Assembly (NCBI GenBank): GCA_041277045.1
Contig: JBGFSY010000002.1
Span: 558,001-622,000, forward strand
DNA length: 64,000 bases
Direction: 5' to 3'
Origin: Reddybacter sp041277045
GTDB taxonomy: Bacteria > Pseudomonadota > Gammaproteobacteria > Pseudomonadales > Porticoccaceae
Position 1 is the first letter of the stretch. Each line of letters begins with the position of its first letter. A program made the translations under genes and the position numbers. This document shows, piece by piece, positions 40,881 to 49,598 of this stretch. The notes under the pieces were generated by a model, which worked only from the letters and a program-made list of their open reading frames with translations, had not been told where the DNA came from and ran no database searches.

Positions 40881-41303
40881 TTAAGCATCAATCCGTGCCG
40901 TGGCCTTGCCGCTAATCACCGACTGCCCATCCTGGTTGGTGGTAAGCACATCCATTTCTGCCAGTGTTTCGCCATTCTCTTCGAAAATATTAGTGATCGT
41001 GGCCTTGGCCAGTAGGTCGTCGCCGGGCCAAACTTGCCGGGTGAAGCGGGCGCTGTACTGGGTTAGGCGGCCATCGCCAACCCAGTTGGTTAACATCGTG
41101 CCGGTGGCACCCATCGATAGCATGCCGTGGGCGAAAACACCGGGGTAGCCGGCGATTTCGCGGGCGTAGACTTCATCGGTGTGTAGGGGCATGTAGTCGC
41201 CGGAGGCACCGGCGTATTGCACAATTTGGGTGCGAGATAAATTTTCTGCGACAAGCTCTTCGTGAGTGTCGCCAATTTTTAGTGCGCTTGCATTGAGGGC
41301 CAT
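40881..41303 (-). CDS. MaoC-like hydratase (hotdog fold)
   Basis: 140 residues. The hydratase 2 signature is present: YAGASGDYMPLHTD (catalytic Asp and His) and GVFAHGMLSMG. Adds water across a 2-enoyl-CoA double bond. Last gene of the leftward operon, 23 bases after the second MaoC-type gene; such pairs act as heterodimers in steroid and lipid degradation (ChsH1-ChsH2-like). Confidence 0.85.
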   Translation of the reverse strand: MALNASALKIGDTHEELVAENLSRTQIVQYAGASGDYMPLHTDEVYAREIAGYPGVFAHGMLSMGATGTMLTNWVGDGRLTQYSARFTRQVWPGDDLLAKATITNIFEENGETLAEMDVLTTNQDGQSVISGKATARIDA

Positions 41304-41326
41304 GATTCTCTCCGAAATCTTCAGTG

Positions 41327-41854
41327 TCAGTCTTGGGAAACGGCTTTACCGGTGGTGACGCCAACCGAGGTGGCTGTGACCACCAGTTCGCCGCTGGCAT
41401 CGCGAAATTCGCTAATGGTTTCGGAAAAACTCATGGTGCCGCCGCGTCGGCCCTCTTTCTCCCAGCTGTTACCTCGCTTGGTGGTGACGGTTAGTTCGTC
41501 ACCGGGGCGAATCGGTTTGTGGTAAATATATTGCTGTTCGGCGTGCAGCATGCGAGCGCTATCACTTGATTTTTTTTCTTTGTTTTCGTCGCTACTGGCT
41601 GTAGACGGCTGTTTGGGTTTGATGCCCGTGGCCTCTTTACCCGAGCCAAACCAGGGTTCGCCGATAGTGGGGCGCAGGGGGAATTTAGGATCGTACTGGG
41701 CGCTGGCCTGAACAAAGGTCGGTGGTGCGACAATGCCCCCTACCTCGCTGCCATTGGCATATTCAGCATCGTGATATATGGGGTTGTTGTCGCCGACGGC
41801 GCGGGCAAAGAGCATGATTTGGCTAGCGTCGACGGGAAATTTAAATTCCGCCAT
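41327..41854 (-). CDS. MaoC-like N-terminal (FAS1-type) dehydratase protein
   Basis: 175 residues. Hotdog fold with FARAVGDNNPIYHDAEYA near the N terminus and YHKPIRPGDELTVTTKRG later. A low-complexity Ser/Lys/Glu insert lies around residues 80-100. Probably the partner subunit of the 140-residue MaoC protein. Confidence 0.8.
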   Translation of the reverse strand: MAEFKFPVDASQIMLFARAVGDNNPIYHDAEYANGSEVGGIVAPPTFVQASAQYDPKFPLRPTIGEPWFGSGKEATGIKPKQPSTASSDENKEKKSSDSARMLHAEQQYIYHKPIRPGDELTVTTKRGNSWEKEGRRGGTMSFSETISEFRDASGELVVTATSVGVTTGKAVSQD

Positions 41855-41927
41855 AAGTGTTCTCCCTTTTTTATTATTTAGAGCGTTATGGGTTGATTTT
41901 TAATAGCACTGATCTTTACTGAGTGCT

Positions 41928-43070
41928 TTAGGGTGCCTCGTTAGCCATGATAATGGTGCCGCTGGCGCCGAACATACCGCCAACCCCATGACAGACCGAT
42001 GTTCTTGCGCCATCCACTTGGGCCGGTGCAATGCCGCGCATTTGTCGTACGCTCTCTTGCAGGGCGTACATGCCGTACATGCTTGAGTGCATATAGCTGA
42101 GGCCACCGCCATTGGTGTTCATCGGCAGTGAGCCACCGGGGGCGGTATTGCGCTCCCAAATAAAATCACCGGCCTCACCGGGTTTCACAAAACCGAGATC
42201 CTCCAGTCCGTAAATGGGCAGGTGGGCGAAGGCATCGTAGATCATCAAATGGTCGACATCGTCGTGGCGAATACCCGCCTCGGCAAAGGCTTTTTGGCCA
42301 GACACTTTAAAGGCACTCGAGGAGGTGAAGTCCTTCATCTGGCTGATCATCGGTGTCTCGACACTTTCGCCGGTACCGAGTACGTAGACCGGCGTAGTGG
42401 GGAAGTCCTTGGCTCGCTCAGCCGTGGTGAGTATCAAAGCGCCACCGCCATCCGTGACCAGACAGCATTCCAATATATGGAAAGGGTAGGCGATCATTTT
42501 AGAGGCGAAGACATCCTCGATAGTGATGGGGTCTTGGTGAGTGGCGCGGGGATTCATACCCGCCCATTCGCGCTGTACCACGGCAACATTGGCGAGTTGC
42601 TCGTGAGTCAGGCCCAAATCCTTCATATAGCGCAGCACGGGAATGGTAAACATGGTGGGCGGACCCATGCAGCCGTAGGGGATTTCGAACTGGCCGCCCA
42701 GGCTCGCCTGGTTATGGCCCATGGCCTTACTGCCGACCCATGAGCGACCACTCTCGCCGTGGGTGATAAGCACCGTGGCGCACAGGCCTTCGTTGATGGC
42801 GGCAGCGGCGTGGCGCAGGTGAAGCATAAACGAGCAGCCGCCGACCATGGTGCCATCGACCCAGCTTGGGGTGATGCCCAAGTAGTGCGCGAGGTCGGTG
42901 GGCCATTCGGCGGCGCAGGCGATGCCGTCGATATCTTTTGGTCCGAGGCCGCAATCGGCCATGGCGTTTAAGGCCGCATCGGCATGGAGCTGAATTTGCG
43001 ACATATTGGGGATTTTGCCCAGCTCTGTGGTCTCGGCAGCACCGACGATGGCTATCGATCCCGGCTTCAT
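41928..43070 (-). CDS. Thiolase-like protein, probable side-chain retro-aldolase
   Basis: 380 residues of the SCP-x/thiolase-like superfamily (SIAIVGAAETTELGKIPNMS; GGCSFMLHLRHAAAAINEGL; a final CHGVGGMFGASGTIIM). The gene is coupled by overlap to the DUF35 gene upstream. Thiolase-like proteins with a DUF35 partner include the aldolases Ltp2 and Sal1 that remove a side-chain fragment in steroid degradation. The usual thiolase reaction-centre Cys motif is not obvious, in line with an aldolase. Other acyl-CoA roles are possible. Confidence 0.78.
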   Translation of the reverse strand: MKPGSIAIVGAAETTELGKIPNMSQIQLHADAALNAMADCGLGPKDIDGIACAAEWPTDLAHYLGITPSWVDGTMVGGCSFMLHLRHAAAAINEGLCATVLITHGESGRSWVGSKAMGHNQASLGGQFEIPYGCMGPPTMFTIPVLRYMKDLGLTHEQLANVAVVQREWAGMNPRATHQDPITIEDVFASKMIAYPFHILECCLVTDGGGALILTTAERAKDFPTTPVYVLGTGESVETPMISQMKDFTSSSAFKVSGQKAFAEAGIRHDDVDHLMIYDAFAHLPIYGLEDLGFVKPGEAGDFIWERNTAPGGSLPMNTNGGGLSYMHSSMYGMYALQESVRQMRGIAPAQVDGARTSVCHGVGGMFGASGTIIMANEAP

Positions 43071-43489
43071 GCTTCACCTCCTGTACGAGTCGGTTTGAAC
43101 TTCACCAGGGTGATGTCGTCGGTCACGGCATCGAAGACCACTTCAAGGGGCATATCCAGTATGAGTGCTTCGGGGCTTTGTTCAACCTCTACGATGTTGC
43201 TCATCATCCGTGGGCCTTCATCCAGCTCGACCACGGCGATGGCGTAGGGACCGTCAATCCAGCGCGGTGGTCGATGGTTAATGACATAGCTGTAGAGACG
43301 GCCTTTGCCCGATGCCTGGAAAATAGTCACGGCCCGTGAGGCGCACTCGGGGCAAAAGGGCCGGGGTGGAAAGTAGATATGCTGGCAGCCATCACATTGT
43401 TGTAAGAGCAGCTGGCCAGCGCGGGCACCGTCCCAAAAATGCTGGGTTTCGGGTGTGGGTTTGGGCAGGGTTTTTGGATTAACGGCCAC
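43067..43489 (-). CDS. DUF35 OB-fold/zinc-ribbon acyl-CoA-associated protein
   Basis: 140 residues. A rubredoxin-like zinc ribbon (LQQCDGCQHIYFPPRPFCPEC) and OB fold (GRLYSYVINHRPPRWIDGPY; AIAVVELDEGPRMMSNI). DUF35 proteins bind CoA thioesters and partner with thiolase-like enzymes. First gene of the operon, overlapping the thiolase-like gene by 4 bases. Confidence 0.88.
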   Translation of the reverse strand: MAVNPKTLPKPTPETQHFWDGARAGQLLLQQCDGCQHIYFPPRPFCPECASRAVTIFQASGKGRLYSYVINHRPPRWIDGPYAIAVVELDEGPRMMSNIVEVEQSPEALILDMPLEVVFDAVTDDITLVKFKPTRTGGEA

Positions 43490-43555
43490 GACGTTACCTC
43501 GTGAGGATCTTATTATTAGGCGGTTTTAGCGTGCTAACAGGCGCAAAAGTAGAGC

Positions 43556-43588
43556 CACCGCCCTCAGCGTGTTCGGCCGAGGGCGGTG
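43556..43588. terminator. Inverted repeat between amidohydrolase and DUF35 operon
   Basis: Perfect 10-bp arms CACCGCCCTC / GAGGGCGGTG around a 13-base loop, 37 bases beyond the amidohydrolase stop. The downstream T-run is weak, so it may be a terminator for that gene or only an mRNA-end hairpin. Confidence 0.5.
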
Positions 43589-43624
43589 TGGTATTGCTAC
43601 GCTGAATGAATCGGGGGCAATGGC

Positions 43625-45334
43625 TTATAAAGTCTCTGCTAGCGGCCCGCGCAAGAGTTTACCGGGGTAGGTGCCGGTGTGTTCGCCGTTGCGCATCAGT
43701 ACCACGCCATTAACGATGGTGGCGGAAATTCCCTCGGCCTTTTGTACCAAGCGTCGCGCTCCGGTGGGCAGGTCGTGTTTCACCTCGGGCATTAAGGGGT
43801 TGATGGTGTCGGGGTCGAAGACGTTAATGTCTGCGGCCATACCCTCCTTGATCAGGCCCCGGTCGTCAAAACCCCAGGCTGAGCCGGTATCGTGGGTGAT
43901 CATTTTAATGGCTTCTTCCAGGGTGAAGGCGTTTTCTTCACGTACCCAATGGGCCAGTACATGGGTCTGTAGGGAGGAATCCATAATTTGTGAAACGTGG
44001 GCACCGGAGTCGGAGAAGGTCACCACCGAGTGCGGGTGGCGCATCATCTCCAGTACGTGATCCTGGTTCTCATTGAACAGGGGCTGGCGGAAAAACACTT
44101 TCATGTCGTATTGCAGAGCGATTTCTATCATCGCATCGACGGGGTCTAGGTGCATCTCTTCGGCGATCTCGGCAACGGTTTTATGAGGCCCCTTAATAGT
44201 GTCCATCACCATTAGCCAATTGTAGTCGGGGCGGCGCATTTCGGCGCCCACACCTTGGCTTTCCTGATGGCTGGCGCTGGCGGATTCAACAAGACGGGCA
44301 CGCATGGCTGGATCTTGTAGGCCGGCTTTCTGCTCGGCCAATGATAGCTCGCGGAATTCCTTCCAGACCGGAAATTTGTCAAAGGGCAGGCGAGTTTCAA
44401 AGGACATCATGACGTTGAGGGCACGACTGTGCACCTGGGCAAACATGGTGCCACCGAGCTTGGCGGTTTCGTTGAGCAGGTCGAAATAGGGCGGCCAGAT
44501 ATCGGGGGCGCGGCGGGCGCTGAACATACCCCAGGTTACGGGACGGCCCGATTCGACGGCGAGATCGCGCAGGCGCACCTGGTACTCGCGCTGTGCCTCC
44601 GGGGAGCGCCCGGCCTCTTCACTGGCAATTTCGAAAATACCGGCGTCGAGCTCGCTCATTACACCAACCAGTTCCCTCACTTCGTCCCAGGTAGCCAGTC
44701 GGCTCGATACGGGGCGACCCTCGGGGGTTTGGTGGTTGCGGGTGCGCGAGGTTGAAAAACCGATGGCACCGGCGCGAATCGAATCGCCCAGTTCCTTTTT
44801 CATAATTGCCATATCGGCTTCGGTGGCTTCGTCGGTAAAGGCGCGCTCGCCCATGGCGTAGGTGCGCAGGGCAGAGTGGCCGACGTAGCCGCTGTAGTTA
44901 ATGCCTTTGGGTAGCTTTTCGAGGGCATCGAGGTATTCGGGATAGGTCTCCCAGGTCCAGTCGATGCCGGCTTCCATCGCCGCGCCGGAGATATCTTCGG
45001 CGCGCTCAAGATTGCGTACTACGAGATGCTTGTCTTTGGCGGCACAAGGGGCCAGCGTAAAGCCGCAATTACCCATGACAACAGTGGTGATGCCATGCCA
45101 CACCGAGCAGGTGCCCAGGGGGTCCCAGGAAATTTGTGCGTCCATATGAGTATGGCCGTCAATAAAGCCCGGGGTAACTACTTGGCCCACAGCGTCGATA
45201 ACTTCGCTAGCATCGCCCTCGACGATGCCAACGGCGGTGATAATGCCATCTTTAATACCGATGTCAGCGTTGAAACGTGCCGCGCCAGAGCCGTCGATAA
45301 TGGCGCCGTTTTTAATGATCAGGTCGTAGGTCAT
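43625..45334 (-). CDS. D-aminoacylase-type amidohydrolase
   Basis: 569 residues. Metal-binding GFIDGHTHMDAQ, conserved Cys in VMGNCGFTLAPC, and a late FSDSGAHVSQI place it in the N-acyl-D-amino-acid deacylase branch of the amidohydrolases; the final TGARRLVQKAEGISATIVNG closes the composite beta-sandwich. The true substrate may not be a D-amino acid. Transcribed leftward from the divergent region at 45.4 kb. Confidence 0.87.
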   Translation of the reverse strand: MTYDLIIKNGAIIDGSGAARFNADIGIKDGIITAVGIVEGDASEVIDAVGQVVTPGFIDGHTHMDAQISWDPLGTCSVWHGITTVVMGNCGFTLAPCAAKDKHLVVRNLERAEDISGAAMEAGIDWTWETYPEYLDALEKLPKGINYSGYVGHSALRTYAMGERAFTDEATEADMAIMKKELGDSIRAGAIGFSTSRTRNHQTPEGRPVSSRLATWDEVRELVGVMSELDAGIFEIASEEAGRSPEAQREYQVRLRDLAVESGRPVTWGMFSARRAPDIWPPYFDLLNETAKLGGTMFAQVHSRALNVMMSFETRLPFDKFPVWKEFRELSLAEQKAGLQDPAMRARLVESASASHQESQGVGAEMRRPDYNWLMVMDTIKGPHKTVAEIAEEMHLDPVDAMIEIALQYDMKVFFRQPLFNENQDHVLEMMRHPHSVVTFSDSGAHVSQIMDSSLQTHVLAHWVREENAFTLEEAIKMITHDTGSAWGFDDRGLIKEGMAADINVFDPDTINPLMPEVKHDLPTGARRLVQKAEGISATIVNGVVLMRNGEHTGTYPGKLLRGPLAETL

Positions 45335-45690
45335 GTTAATAGCTCCCGATGCTCACAGTGAGGCATCGCCAGAAAAACGAATGGATGGATAAAAGCTATG
45401 AAGTGGTGACCAACGACTGTGTAGTTACTTGGCTTACACGCCACAGTTTTTATTTATAATTTATCGTCCAGAGCATAAACCACCGTTGCGGCGAATACTA
45501 TGCTTGTCATAAGCCATAGTTGTACCTAGCAGAAACTGATTGATAGCAGGTACATAGAAATCACTGTGATTTCGAGTCTTGTCGGTGTAAAAGCCTTAAG
45601 TACACATTTGTTCTAAGCTTGGCTTGGGCTTGCCAGCAAAGGTTAAGACATCAATACACGGTTATTGTCTAAATAGAGGAAGGACGACTT
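45335..45690. promoter_or_regulatory. Divergent control region with two TCACWGTGA dyads
   Basis: 356 bases between divergent genes. AAATCACTGTGATTT (45558-45572) is a perfect dyad upstream of the thioesterase gene. The core TCACAGTGA, its reverse complement, recurs at 45353-45361 within an imperfect GATGC...GCATC hairpin, 19 bases before the amidohydrolase start. Both sites could bind one regulator (inference). Confidence 0.5.
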
Positions 45691-46506
45691 TTGAAATCTT
45701 TATTTATTGTTGAAAATAATCACTATCTGCCTACTGAGCATGCGGCTAGCCCCTGGGGGCCGGTCACCCTTCATGGTGGCGCCTCTGCCGGTTTGATGAC
45801 GGCCTTAATGGAGGAGCAGTTCCAAAGCGATAGCATGCAATTGGTGCGCTTGACCGTCGATTTGTTTCGCCCGGTGCCGATGGGTGCTCTCGAGCCTCGC
45901 GGCCGTATCATTCGCGATGGCAAGCGTATCAAACTGCTGGAAATGTCTCTGTTTCATGAGGGCCTGGAAATTTGTCGCAGCCACGGCTTGGTTATCGAAA
46001 AGCAGGATATTGTTTTGCCCGCTGCTGCGCAGCTGCCGACAGCGCCACCTCAGGCTTTAGTTGACGCCTTTAAGCAAGGCGAGGTGATTGGTATTAATGC
46101 CCTTGAGAGCAGCAGCGATGTTGTATATCCGCCGGGTTTACACAACTTAATCGCTTTAAAACCAGTCTCGCTGGATATCGGCACAGGCAGTGGTTGCTCG
46201 TGGGTGCGCCTACCGGTCAATGTACGGCAGGACAAAGCCAATTCGCCCCTGGTCACTATTGCCACATTGGCCGATTTCGCCAATGGCTTCGCGCAATTGC
46301 ATTTGAATGCTGAGCAAGGCTTTATCAATGCCGATCTGACCTTGAACCTTCACCGTTTGCCGGTCGATGAGTGGATTGCCATTGATGCCCGCACCCTGGC
46401 TCAGCCCCATGGTATTTCCTTGGTCGAGACCGTGCTTTACGATCGGCGCGGCATGATAGGGCGGGTGAGTCAGTCCAACCTTACGATGCAGACCTACAGT
46501 AAATGA
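45691..46506 (+). CDS. Acyl-CoA thioesterase-like protein (double hotdog)
   Basis: 271 residues from TTG, preceded by AGGAAGG; no ATG or GTG is better placed. An N-terminal hotdog part (PWGPVTLHGGASAGLMTALM; RLTVDLFRPVPMG) and a second half (VTIATLADFANGFAQLHLNA; INADLTLNLHRLPVDEWIAI) resemble TesB-type thioesterase-family proteins that hydrolyse acyl-CoA esters. Confidence 0.82.
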   Translation: MKSLFIVENNHYLPTEHAASPWGPVTLHGGASAGLMTALMEEQFQSDSMQLVRLTVDLFRPVPMGALEPRGRIIRDGKRIKLLEMSLFHEGLEICRSHGLVIEKQDIVLPAAAQLPTAPPQALVDAFKQGEVIGINALESSSDVVYPPGLHNLIALKPVSLDIGTGSGCSWVRLPVNVRQDKANSPLVTIATLADFANGFAQLHLNAEQGFINADLTLNLHRLPVDEWIAIDARTLAQPHGISLVETVLYDRRGMIGRVSQSNLTMQTYSK

Positions 46507-46510
46507 GGGT

Positions 46511-47017
46511 CTAGGCACGTTCTAGTATGGCAATGCTTTGTGAATGGTAGCGGTGGGCGGGTTTCTCAGAAAAGTGGTCGAGAAATAATAGCGAAAAGCC
46601 CAGTAATATAATGGCCAGCGGGGCGGCTCTTCCGTTGGGCAGAAATAGAAGCGGGGCGATATCGGCAGTAATTAACACTGACATACCGTACATGATGTAG
46701 GGATAGCTCTTTATAAAGCCCTTAGTTCACGTTTTTTCACGGGCAATAAATTCACTGGGGCTGGCATCAAAGGCTTGCCGATAGTCGACGGTGCATTTTT
46801 CATTGGTGCAAATTAAACTCAGTCCTAAAGTACTTACTAGTAAGCCGGCCATTAGAAAAGGCAGAAATATAGCTTTAGCAAAAGCCGTGCTGGTGGTTTT
46901 CTAATAAAGAAACGCTAACAGGCAAACACAGATGCCGCATAATAAAGTCTACCCTCGAATATTTCGTTCTTGAGCCTTGCTGGTTGCTGGTTGCTGGTTG
47001 CTGGTGATTATTTCCAT
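46511..47017 (-). pseudogene. Decayed small membrane-protein gene
   Basis: Minus strand. A start region MEIITSNQQPATSKAQERNIRG stops at TAG. In other frames one can follow GICVCLLAFLY (stop) KTTSTAFAKAIFLPF, LMAGLLVSTLGLSLICTN, VDYRQAFDASPSEFIAREKT, an in-frame TGA, then KGFIKSYPYIMYGMSV and a hydrophobic end. The pieces form a plausible membrane protein with at least one frameshift and two in-frame stops. The last 60 codons look like a separate frame only because of an internal ATG. Confidence 0.6.
46977..47006. repeat. 7-bp tandem repeat (GGTTGCT, about four copies)
   Basis: Tandem TGGTTGC units near the start of the decayed gene. Seven is not a multiple of three, so copy-number change shifts the frame; this may have helped disable the gene or once made it phase-variable. 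Confidence 0.75.
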
Positions 47018-47065
47018 ATAGATACTCTTTCAATTATTTTTTAGGAGGCGATTTATTTGTGTGAC

Positions 47066-47785
47066 TTAAGCCTTATCAATCAGTGTGTCTTTTGCCGCGT
47101 TGATTTTGGCAGCGAGGTAATCATTACCCCCTCGGTCGGGGTGTAATTTTTGAATCAGCCGTTTGTGCGCTTTAATGATTTCTTCTTTGCTGGCCCCTTC
47201 TGCAAGGCCGAGAATTTGCCAGGCCTCACTGGTGGCTGTTGCCGTGTCGGGTTGGCTGTATTGCTGTTGATACTGCTCATTATTGGTGTTGTGGAAGCGA
47301 CGCGCCAGGTAGGCACTCAGTAGTCGGGCTGCCTGGGGATCGGTGTTGCGCCATTGGGTGAGCAAGGGGTCGAGTTGTTCTCGGCTTAAAGAAGATAGGG
47401 CCTGCCCAGCGAATTCCCCTTGAAGTACTTCCCCGTCGATACTGCCATTGCCAATGTTAACTTTAATTTCCAGGGATTGTGATCGCAACGTCGGGCCAAA
47501 CTTCGGGCCGCCGCTGCGTTGCCAGGCCTGCAGCATGGGCAAGGCGCGCATCAGTAAGCCTGCAGAGTTTTTCAGTAAAGGCAGGAGGCCGGCGAGGGCG
47601 GCGGCTAACCAGTGGGCGCGGCCGCTGACAACCAGCGCCAGGGTGACAGCGAAAAGACCAATAAAAGTGAGTCGCCACAGCGCGGCTTTGCGCTCTTTTT
47701 CAGGCTTCTTTTGCAGGGCTTTGGCCTGCTGAATAAAATACCAAACAATAAAGGCGACGGCGATAAGCAGGATTAAACGTGGCAT
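47066..47785 (-). CDS. Membrane-anchored DnaJ-domain protein
   Basis: 239 residues. One N-terminal membrane helix (ILLIAVAFIVWYFIQQ), a second hydrophobic segment (LTFIGLFAVTLALVVSG), a long linker, and a C-terminal J domain (AWQILGLAEGASKEEIIKAH; HPD in LIQKLHPDRGGND). A DnaK co-chaperone at the membrane; the layout recalls DjlA-type proteins but the middle is different. Confidence 0.82.
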   Translation of the reverse strand: MPRLILLIAVAFIVWYFIQQAKALQKKPEKERKAALWRLTFIGLFAVTLALVVSGRAHWLAAALAGLLPLLKNSAGLLMRALPMLQAWQRSGGPKFGPTLRSQSLEIKVNIGNGSIDGEVLQGEFAGQALSSLSREQLDPLLTQWRNTDPQAARLLSAYLARRFHNTNNEQYQQQYSQPDTATATSEAWQILGLAEGASKEEIIKAHKRLIQKLHPDRGGNDYLAAKINAAKDTLIDKA

Positions 47786-47871
47786 AGATGATCGTTAGCG
47801 ACTGGGGGCCAACACTATACTGTTGAATAGCGCCGCTGTTAATCGCCTTTTACACGGGCGACTAACAACTC

Positions 47872-48033
47872 GGGAGCCTCTGATTAAGTCTGGACGAAGC
47901 AGGCTGCGATTAAAAGTGTTTAGATTCGAGGCGTAAGCCGAACGTAATAGCTAGCTATTACGAAGGGTTGCAACGAAGTAGATGAATGCTTTTAATCCAA
48001 GAATGCGAGTTCATGGCTTGATCAGAGGCTCCC
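47872..48033. repeat. 162-bp palindromic intergenic element
   Basis: The ends are a perfect 13-bp inverted repeat (GGGAGCCTCTGAT, 47872-47884 and 48021-48033). The centre is a perfect 20-bp palindrome (CGTAATAGCTAGCTATTACG, 47943-47962) whose midpoint coincides with the midpoint of the whole element. A third paired block (GATTAAAAG / CTTTTAATC) lies midway. By eye about 60% of positions pair. MITE-like or REP-like; it abuts the trhP stop codon. Confidence 0.75.
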
Positions 48034-49409
48034 TAGCCTGGCAAGTAGCGCATTAATAAAGCGTGGGAGTCGACATTACTCAAGCTCGTATCGGCAATGG
48101 GGATACGCACCACATGGCCGGAGCCGGGGGCGGCACTCATTGCTACGCCCTCGGTGTTTTCCAAATCGCTGAGTTGAAAGGTGTGATTGCCCTGGGGCGT
48201 AATCAATTCCAGGGTGTCGCCACGTTCAAAGCGGTTTTTCACTTCAATGGTCAACCAACCGTTTTGGGTATCGGTATCAACAATTTCACCAACAAATTGT
48301 TGCTGACTATTACTGGACGCCCCTTTGACATAGTTTTGGTAAGACTCGGGCACATGGCGACGATAGAAACCCTCGGTGTAACCGCGATTGGCGAGGTGGT
48401 CGAGCTCACCCATTAAGCTCATATCAAAGGGCTTGCCGTTGACGGCCTCGTCGATAGCGCGGCGATAGGTTTGTGCAGTGCGGGCCACGTAGTAGTGGGA
48501 CTTGGTGCGGCCCTCAATTTTCAGCGATTGAATACCCAGGTCCACCATGCGTGGTACGTGTTGTACGGCGCGCAGGTCTTTCGAATTCATAATATAGGTG
48601 CCGTGCTCATCTTCGTAGGCAGGCATAAATTCGCCGGGGCGGTTGGCTTCCTGCAGCAGCACCAGGGGTGGTTCGTCAAAGCCCTGGGTGCTTGCGGGTT
48701 CACCGGCCTGCTCGGTTGAATCACCCGGGTTCCACGCTTGCACATTGGGATCGACCGGCGTGATATTGCCCGTCGCATCTTGTGTGGCTTCATGGGCCTG
48801 GTACTTCCAGCGGCAGGCATTGGTGCAGGCACCCTGGTTGGGGTCGCGATGGTTCATATAGCCCGACAGCAGACAGCGCCCGGAATAGGCAATACACAGG
48901 GCACCGTGAACAAACACTTCAAGTTCCATCCCCGGACACTCTTCGCGAATCTCGGCAATTTCGTCGAGGGATAATTCGCGGGACAATATCACCCGGCTCA
49001 AGCCCTGCTTATACCAAAACTTCACCGAGGCATAGTTGACGGCATTGGCCTGTACCGAGAGATGAATCGGCATATCGGGCCATTTTTCACGCACCAGCAT
49101 GATTAGGCCGGGGTCCGACATAATCAGCGCGTCCGGGCCCATGGCGATGACCTCAGCCATATCGCGAATATAGGTTTTCACCTTGTTGTTGTGGGGCGAG
49201 ATATTGCTGGCGATGTAAAACTTTTTACCTTGATTGTGAGCCTCTGCGACGGCCTCGGCCATAATGTCGAGGTGGTTGAACTCGTTATTTCTCACTCGCA
49301 AGCTATAGCGCGGTTGTCCGGCGTACACGGCATCGGCACCGTAGGCGAAGGCGTAGCGCATACTTTTGTAAGTTCCGGCGGGGGAGAGTAGTTCGGGCAT
49401 AAAGGACAT
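48033..49409 (-). CDS. trhP: tRNA hydroxylation protein TrhP/YegQ (peptidase U32 family)
   Basis: 458 residues. U32 family signatures: MPELLSPAGTYKSMRYAFAY, GADAVYAGQPRYSLRVRNNE, and ELEVFVHGALCIAYSGRCLL with a following NQGACTNACRWKY. The family's YegQ member in E. coli is TrhP, needed for 5-hydroxyuridine formation at tRNA wobble position 34. The conserved cysteines probably bind an Fe-S cluster. Length is as expected. Confidence 0.92.
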   Translation of the reverse strand: MSFMPELLSPAGTYKSMRYAFAYGADAVYAGQPRYSLRVRNNEFNHLDIMAEAVAEAHNQGKKFYIASNISPHNNKVKTYIRDMAEVIAMGPDALIMSDPGLIMLVREKWPDMPIHLSVQANAVNYASVKFWYKQGLSRVILSRELSLDEIAEIREECPGMELEVFVHGALCIAYSGRCLLSGYMNHRDPNQGACTNACRWKYQAHEATQDATGNITPVDPNVQAWNPGDSTEQAGEPASTQGFDEPPLVLLQEANRPGEFMPAYEDEHGTYIMNSKDLRAVQHVPRMVDLGIQSLKIEGRTKSHYYVARTAQTYRRAIDEAVNGKPFDMSLMGELDHLANRGYTEGFYRRHVPESYQNYVKGASSNSQQQFVGEIVDTDTQNGWLTIEVKNRFERGDTLELITPQGNHTFQLSDLENTEGVAMSAAPGSGHVVRIPIADTSLSNVDSHALLMRYLPG

Positions 49410-49598
49410 GATAAGAAGTATCGAGGTAGGTAAAAGAAGGGCGTTATTTTAGCCTATATTGGGCTTGGCAATAGCAATTATTATCAGTTGACGACTGTTA
49501 CCATTTAGCTGAGTTTTTTACCGATAAGTAAACGGCCTGCTGTGCTCATGGCCTATAATATGCGACCACCTTATTTCGCCCCTAGAGGAAACCGCACA

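Noticed and set aside
45430..45480. TATAAT in the divergent region as a definite promoter
   Set aside because: A good -10 is present (TTTATAATTT) but I found no -35 at proper spacing, so it is not listed as a promoter.
46511..46693. Intact 60-codon membrane protein
   Set aside because: Upstream coding similarity continues in the same frame past a TGA, so it is the tail of a broken gene, not a separate one.
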